NCBI GenBank assembly: GCA_049324315.1
Contig: JBMOKU010000023.1
Coordinates: 1-64,000 of the forward strand
DNA: 64,000 bases
From: JBMOKU01 sp049324315
GTDB lineage: Bacteria; Bacillota; Clostridia; Peptostreptococcales; Thermotaleaceae
Direction: 5' to 3'
Shown here: piece by piece, positions 59,569-64,000 of the stretch
Layout of the letters: every line of letters starts with the position of its first letter
Numbering within the stretch: position 1 is the stretch's first letter
Position numbers and translations under genes: made by a program
Notes under the pieces: generated by a model
Told to the model about the DNA's origin: nothing
Databases searched by the model: none
Seen by the model: the letters and a program-made list of their open reading frames with translations, nothing else

Positions 59569-60363
59569 TTATACAAAATTCCTTCCCACATCTGCTGCCG
59601 TATGGGCATCAGATCCATAGACGACACTTACGCCATAATGCTGTACCAGCGCCGCAAAAACACCGGATGGATACATCTCTTTGCAATAGGGTTTTCTTAT
59701 CCCTGCTGTATTAAAATCCACTTCATAGTTTCTTATTTTTATCTCTTTTACAATTTCCTCCAAAAGTGCCGTGTTCGTATATTCTAAAGGATATTCCGTA
59801 CTAAAAATCCTTACCAATGTAGGATGACCTATCCGTTTCGGCTTAAAAGCTCCCAGATCAGCTTTTACAGCCTTTAATAGGGTTTCATAATATCTATCAT
59901 AAACCTTCTCTATCCCACCCAATTTTTCTGCTAACTTTCCAAACTCCTCAGGACTTGCATCCACACAATAATATTCATCCTCTACTTTGATAAAGTGTAC
60001 AGATAGTATGGCATCCTCCACCTTGTTACCGAATCTATTTAGCACTGTTTCGATTTTTTTCTCATAACCTTCCACATAATCTACTTCAAATCCAATATTA
60101 ATTTTTATAGCCTCTTTGTATTTTTCTTTTATTCCCTCTATTTCTTTTATATATTCCTCCGTTTCATCCAGTGTTGGCGCACAGGATTTAAGAAATTCCG
60201 GATCCATAAAGATTCCCGGTAAAGGCATATGCTCTGTAAAAGTTATTTCTTTCAAGCCAAACGTAAGGGCCTTTTCTACGTAAAGCTCAAAGGAATCTTT
60301 AGTACCATGAGGACAATATGGTGAATGAATATGTCCATCCCTCAAAATTCTCTGCTGATTCAT
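59569..60363 (-). CDS. hisJ: Histidinol-phosphatase of the PHP family
   Basis: A 264-residue PHP-domain phosphatase, the last-but-one step type of histidine synthesis. Metal-binding motifs are DGHIHSPYCPHG near residue 9, TEHMPLP near residue 42, ILSVHF near residue 120 and GSDAHTAADVG near the end. The ATG at 60361-60363 has AAAGGAGG upstream. It lies alone, with no his genes near, so its in vivo role is inferred from the family. Confidence 0.85.
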   Translation of the reverse strand: MNQQRILRDGHIHSPYCPHGTKDSFELYVEKALTFGLKEITFTEHMPLPGIFMDPEFLKSCAPTLDETEEYIKEIEGIKEKYKEAIKINIGFEVDYVEGYEKKIETVLNRFGNKVEDAILSVHFIKVEDEYYCVDASPEEFGKLAEKLGGIEKVYDRYYETLLKAVKADLGAFKPKRIGHPTLVRIFSTEYPLEYTNTALLEEIVKEIKIRNYEVDFNTAGIRKPYCKEMYPSGVFAALVQHYGVSVVYGSDAHTAADVGRNFV

Positions 60364-60432
60364 AGTGAGTTCCTCCTTTGCATTTTCAAACAACAATATT
60401 AAAAACTGCACGTTATACACCATACTATAATA

Positions 60433-60915
60433 TTAGCTTGAACTTAGATCTAGTTCCATTCTATAAAACGCTATGGATTCTCCGCTATTATTCAGCTTTT
60501 CATCTTTCTGAACAATATGAAAACCACACTTTTTATAACAGCTAATGGCTCTACCATTATTAATTCTCACATTCAGTATTACTTTGTTAAAGCTAAATTT
60601 TTTTCTTGCTTTTTCTATGGCTAATTCAATCGCTTTTTTACCAATCCCTTTTCCTAAATGATCTTTTTTTCCAATCAAAATGCCTAGAACTACCATATCA
60701 TCTTCATCCTTTTGCTTTTCCAGCCATATTGCTCCAATAACTAATCTATTTACAGAAATAATATACCACGCATACTTACTGTTTATTGAATCTACTTTTC
60801 CATCGAATTCTTTTGGGAAAAAGCGAGACATATATGCATCAGCTTCTATCTCGTCAATCCATTCTTGGTATTTCTCAAGATCATTATCGATTAGTTCCCT
60901 TAAGCAAATTTCCAT
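60433..60915 (-). CDS. GNAT family acetyltransferase
   Basis: A 160-residue N-acetyltransferase with LGILIGKKDHLGKGIGKKAI near residue 82 as acetyl-CoA site and ISCYKKCGFHIVQKD near residue 125. GGAGGAAAAA precedes the ATG at 60915. The substrate is unknown. Confidence 0.85.
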   Translation of the reverse strand: MEICLRELIDNDLEKYQEWIDEIEADAYMSRFFPKEFDGKVDSINSKYAWYIISVNRLVIGAIWLEKQKDEDDMVVLGILIGKKDHLGKGIGKKAIELAIEKARKKFSFNKVILNVRINNGRAISCYKKCGFHIVQKDEKLNNSGESIAFYRMELDLSSS

Positions 60916-60948
60916 TTTTTCCTCCATGATAATTCCCCTGATGTTTTA

Positions 60949-61243
60949 TTAGCACTTATATGCCACAATCAAAAATCTATGTTCTATACTATCGATAAAC
61001 CCATGCTGTTCAATTTTGTCATGCAGCTTGCAAAGCTTGTCAAAGCATTTTTCAACTGAAAAACCCGGAAACTCCCATTCTATAATCTTAGTAAAGTACA
61101 CCAATGCACCCACACAAAGAACGTTAACTTTGGAAAATTAATGCTTCTTCTGTGTTACGATTTTCAATATAGGAAAAATCCCAGCCTTTGAAAGCATGTT
61201 TTTCTTCAGATAACCATTGTCTTTTTAAATTTTCGTATTTCAT
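60949..61243 (-). pseudogene. Decayed SAM-dependent methyltransferase gene with a large internal deletion
   Basis: A start at 61241-61243 opens MKYENLKRQWLSEEKHAFKG, a typical N-terminus of a Firmicute methyltransferase, and stops after 39 residues at 61124. A second frame then reads KVNVLCVGALVYFTKIIEWE through GFIDSIEHRFLIVAYKC to a stop at 60949. It looks like the C-terminus of the same family. The whole middle, with the SAM site, is missing and the join is out of frame. This fits one deletion. Confidence 0.7.
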
Positions 61244-61248
61244 TGCTA

Positions 61249-61360
61249 ACTGTACTTCCTTTCACAATATGTTTGTACCTGTGAAAGCAGTACAGTTGAC
61301 TGATAACAAGCTAATTGGCTCGGTACAATCTGTTATTAAATTATCTCAACTGCACCGAGC
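61249..61360. repeat. Two hairpins downstream of the saccharopine-dehydrogenase-like gene
   Basis: The first has imperfect arms ACTGTACTTCC...TTTCAC and GTGAAAGCAGTACAGT (about 61249-61304). The second has GCTCGGT and ACCGAGC (61317-61360). Neither has a strong U-run. They lie between the decayed gene and the next real gene and hold nothing else seen. Confidence 0.4.
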
Positions 61361-61397
61361 AGTTACCTAATTTCAGTTTCATGGTGATTCATTCCTT

Positions 61398-62456
61398 TCA
61401 TATATGGACTTTTACGTCATTTTCTATGTATGGTAAAATATCATCCAATTCGATTAGTTCGTGGGTATGATATATGCCATACTCACGGTTTTCTTTTGAT
61501 AAGATTATATCTATGATACCGAATGCTATCTTTCCCGTAATATATGATTCGCTATTTCCAGCTACTGAAATTGAATTCAAATTCTTTGTTCCACACTTTC
61601 CTTCAACACTAACGGCAAAGATATCACTGCCAACATGAAGTTTCTCAGCGATACCTACAACCTTTTCTTTATACTTTGCTTTTTTTAAACTTTTGACTAT
61701 TCCAATTCTGCAGGCCCAATGAAGTACTAAGGTTATAAAGCGAGAGTCAAAACATAGTCGTGTTGCTATTTCTTTTTCCTTATAGGTCTTTTTCAGGGAA
61801 TGTTGATCTGAAAAGTTTAATCTATAGCAGGTTCTCTTTCCTAAAGTGGGAAGAAATTTTATCTTCGCTGGATCACGAAACGGCTTTATTCTTATTTTCC
61901 GGGTATTATAAGTTATCCAATAGTCGTTAATTAAGTTATCTATCAACCATTCAATGGCAGCTCTACCATGCTTTTCTCCCAGGCCTAGCAGTATACCTAT
62001 ATTCACTTCTTGAATGGTGCTTTCACTTTCAATAATTTTTCTTGTCATCAAATTCGTAAGCCCGGGACATAGTCCCATACTGAGTACTCCCGTTGCCTTA
62101 TTAGCCTTTGCAAAATTATCCAGCTGCTCGACAGATGAAAAAAAGGTTGGAGAAGCTGTAACATCAAAGTAGTATATGGATTTTGATAAACAGAACTCTA
62201 CAAGTTTGGTATTATTTTGATCGATGCACACAACAACTGCATCATAGTTTTTTATTTTTATTTCATATTCTTGATGATCAGATATATCAAATTCAAGGGA
62301 AGAAACGGTATTACCAATTTGTTCTGCCGCTTTAAGGGCACGGATTCCATCTCTCCCTGCTATAGTGACGTGATATTTTTCCGTTGCATTCAGATATCGT
62401 GCAATAACAGTACCTACTTTTCCATATCCGCCAATGATGAGTATTGAATCTTTCAT
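61398..62456 (-). CDS. Saccharopine-dehydrogenase-like NAD(P)-dependent enzyme
   Basis: A 352-residue protein with Rossmann motif ILIIGGYGKVGTVIARYLN at the N-terminus and MGLCPGLTNLMTRKI near residue 127, typical of the saccharopine dehydrogenase superfamily. Its true substrate is unknown, and lysine or carboxynorspermidine roles cannot be told apart. AGCGAGGGAGAA precedes the ATG. It lies 67 bases after the HD gene. Confidence 0.85.
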   Translation of the reverse strand: MKDSILIIGGYGKVGTVIARYLNATEKYHVTIAGRDGIRALKAAEQIGNTVSSLEFDISDHQEYEIKIKNYDAVVVCIDQNNTKLVEFCLSKSIYYFDVTASPTFFSSVEQLDNFAKANKATGVLSMGLCPGLTNLMTRKIIESESTIQEVNIGILLGLGEKHGRAAIEWLIDNLINDYWITYNTRKIRIKPFRDPAKIKFLPTLGKRTCYRLNFSDQHSLKKTYKEKEIATRLCFDSRFITLVLHWACRIGIVKSLKKAKYKEKVVGIAEKLHVGSDIFAVSVEGKCGTKNLNSISVAGNSESYITGKIAFGIIDIILSKENREYGIYHTHELIELDDILPYIENDVKVHI

Positions 62457-62523
62457 TTCTCCCTCGCTTTCTGCTATGATTTCAGCAAAGTTTCTTCTAA
62501 CATAGTCTTTCGTTCTCTATAAA

Positions 62524-63096
62524 TTATGCAATAAGAATTCTCTTAACATATATATAATAGTCATTTATCATTCCCCTCGCTTCAGGACAAAGCTTTTTCC
62601 AGCTTCTCTCGATTTTACCTAAAACCCATGCTTTCCCTTCATCAACACTCATACCACGTTTAACATAGGCGAAATGTAATAGAGATGCCACTTGGAAAAT
62701 ATGGGACATTGCATCTGCACTTGCAACACACTGTGCTTCAAGAGTTAGCCTCTCTGATATTACGCTACCTCTATGCGATAAAATACAATGCTTAACTTTA
62801 TCAATTTTCTCCGGTGGATAACCAAATTCTGTAAGAATTTGTTCTGCTTCATTTGCACCGTGAATATGATGTTCTTCATACAAGCTACTTTCTTTGATAC
62901 TGGCATAATCATGAAGCAAAGCAGCAATCTCTACTATTTCAATATCTGCACCAAACTTCTCTGCTAGCTGTTTGGCATACTTAACTACATAAACAATATG
63001 ATGGCTCCAAATGCCATAGCCAAATATATTGGAATCTCTTTTACACGCATCTTCAACGACCTTACTTATCTCTTCAATCATTTGTTTTTGATTCAT
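62524..63096 (-). CDS. HD-domain hydrolase
   Basis: A 190-residue HD-superfamily metal-dependent phosphohydrolase. His of WSHHIVYVVKYA near residue 32, the HD pair in ALLHDYASI near residue 63, and a later Asp in ASADAMSHI near residue 127 fit the family. HGANEAEQIL lies between. The substrate is unknown. Confidence 0.85.
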   Translation of the reverse strand: MNQKQMIEEISKVVEDACKRDSNIFGYGIWSHHIVYVVKYAKQLAEKFGADIEIVEIAALLHDYASIKESSLYEEHHIHGANEAEQILTEFGYPPEKIDKVKHCILSHRGSVISERLTLEAQCVASADAMSHIFQVASLLHFAYVKRGMSVDEGKAWVLGKIERSWKKLCPEARGMINDYYIYVKRILIA

Positions 63097-63281
63097 TTAA
63101 TTTTCTCCCTTGTAAATATAATGTTTAATGTTATCTGGTAGATATTTCTGAACAGAGTATATCTTTTAACATACTAGAAATCCACAATATTCAAAACTTT
63201 ATCAGTATTATAATACTTCTACACACATCTTACATTACCTTCCAATTGCATACATATTTTTACATAACCATTACGCTGAAT

Positions 63282-63317
63282 AAAAAAAACACTGAATTTT
63301 ATTTTATAAATTCAGTG
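63282..63317 (-). terminator. Terminator of the MntA/HepT-remnant pair
   Basis: Perfect 10-bp arms CACTGAATTT (63290-63299) and AAATTCAGTG (63308-63317) are followed on the minus strand by TTTTTTTT. Confidence 0.9.
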
Positions 63318-63319
63318 CT

Positions 63320-63439
63320 CTACTCAGTTAATTTCTTTATATCTTCTTTTAGTTTTGGTAATTCATTTTCAATAACATTCCAAACAGTCTTTATGTTAAC
63401 ACCCATATAATCATGAATTAATACATATTTTATCTTCAT
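63320..63439 (-). pseudogene. HepT C-terminal remnant (39 codons)
   Basis: The frame reads MKIKYVLIHDYMGVN, then KTVWNVIENELPKLKED, to the stop at 63320. It matches only the last third of HepT-type (HEPN) toxins, including the His-Asp-Tyr part of the catalytic R-x4-6-H-x-Y motif. The Arg is replaced (Lys-Tyr) and the first about 90 residues are absent. Its ATG overlaps the antitoxin gene stop by ATGA. It may still be translated but is probably inactive as an RNase. Confidence 0.7.
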
Positions 63440-63726
63440 ATTTCAATCGCCTCTTGTATAACCTTATCACGAATATACCAGTGAATAGACTCTTCAGTTA
63501 CAATATCGACCTTTCGACCTAATATCTCTTCCAATTCATTTTTTAAAGATATTAAATCAAATAAAGAACATTTCTCATCACAATTAACTAATAAATCAAT
63601 ATCGCTGTTACTTGTTTCCTCACCGCGAGCAACAGATCCAAATATCTTTACTTTATTTACTCCAAAACGTAAAGCTGTGTTCATAATCATTTCACGCTTA
63701 TCTTTTAACTCTGAATACACAGGCAT
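63436..63726 (-). CDS. MntA-type nucleotidyltransferase antitoxin
   Basis: A 96-residue minimal nucleotidyltransferase. The nucleotide motif is KIFGSVARGEETSNSDIDLLV near residue 26, with both catalytic Asp residues (DID). In complete systems MntA AMPylates and blocks the HEPN toxin HepT. The ATG at 63724-63726 has AGAGGTGG upstream. An ATG seven codons earlier is possible. Only a remnant of the toxin follows. Confidence 0.85.
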   Translation of the reverse strand: MPVYSELKDKREMIMNTALRFGVNKVKIFGSVARGEETSNSDIDLLVNCDEKCSLFDLISLKNELEEILGRKVDIVTEESIHWYIRDKVIQEAIEI

Positions 63727-63902
63727 ACAACCACCTCTAATGCTCATTCCTTTTTCTTACATTATACCACATTATACGCTAATTTCACTAAACGTGTTTT
63801 TATGACTATCTTCTAACGTGTGTCTTTTCAATGCTTATCGGTTTATATCTTTCTAAGTGTCGTAAACACGCTATCATGTGTTGTGGTAGCAGCACCTTAT
63901 TA

Positions 63903-64000
63903 TTACAATAACAATGCCATTGTATAAGCGTTTCTATAGCTGCCATCGCTCAAAATCATCTCATTTCTCAAAGTACCTTCTACCTCAAATCCTAATTTTA
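63903..64000 (-). CDS. C-terminal end of a GNAT acetyltransferase (partial)
   Basis: The window edge holds the last 31 codons of a minus-strand gene, reading LGFEVEGTLRNEMILSDGSY and ending YTMALLL. This is the typical end of RimJ/RimL-type acetyltransferases. The rest is outside the window. The 155 bases between this stop and the MntA gene contain only imperfect inverted repeats. Confidence 0.7.
   Translation of the reverse strand, partial: KLGFEVEGTLRNEMILSDGSYRNAYTMALLL

Noticed and set aside
63790..63875. Inverted repeat CGTGTTTTTATGAC / GTCGTAAACACG as a mobile element end
   Set aside because: The arms are imperfect, no target duplication was seen and no transposase is near, so it stays unassigned.

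Overview
The window looks like a low-GC, endospore-forming anaerobic Firmicute, most like the Alkaliphilus/Natronincola branch of Clostridia. This is inferred from gene content and style only: a clostridial pur gene order, spore germination receptor genes, CotF-type coat proteins, a Trp T-box in front of trpP, TRAP-type uptake of hexuronates, and AGGAGG ribosome binding sites. No rRNA or complete tRNA gene was seen. Most genes lie on the minus strand.

Region 1 (1-14.1 kb) is purine metabolism: purE-C-F-M-N-H-D, then a purine permease, then purL, all on the minus strand. The permease has a well-formed promoter, a guanine aptamer, a ykkC-type (PRPP-like) aptamer and one shared terminator, i.e. 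a tandem guanine-PRPP riboswitch. A second guanine riboswitch precedes guaB-guaA at 45.4-48.8 kb. Together they would tie purine import and GMP synthesis to guanine and PRPP levels. The gaps between pur genes carry two families of short palindromic repeats.

Region 2 (14.5-19.3 kb) holds a LysR regulator, recX, a chemoreceptor and plsC. Region 3 (19.5-29.3 kb) is a hexuronate island: TRAP transporter dctPQM, a GH31 glycosidase, uxaC, uxuA, a fructuronate-reductase-type SDR and a GntR/FCD regulator. Its probable operator (CTACCATGGTAG and a close copy) lies inside both the dctP promoter and the regulator's own promoter. Region 4 (29.5-34.1 kb) has an acetate-transporter-type gene and two divergent paralogous modules, each a small polytopic membrane protein plus an FAD oxidoreductase. 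One module also carries a 29-residue membrane peptide joined by ATGA overlaps on both sides, and two small helical proteins.

Region 5 (34.1-40.6 kb) is a germination-receptor cluster with one A, two C, two B and one small D-type subunit gene. Region 6 (40.8-45.3 kb) has small lipoprotein and basic-protein genes, a Trp T-box with trpP, a DUF1189 protein and an AAA/DUF4143 ATPase. Region 7 (45.4-51.5 kb) has guaA, guaB, larC and small spore-type proteins. Region 8 (51.6-64 kb) is a run of accessory genes: methyltransferases, acetyltransferases, two LUD proteins, an AlkZ/YcaQ-like glycosylase, a divergent carbamoyltransferase, a PHP phosphatase, a saccharopine-dehydrogenase-like enzyme, an HD protein, a decayed methyltransferase gene, and a MntA-type nucleotidyltransferase joined to a HepT remnant.
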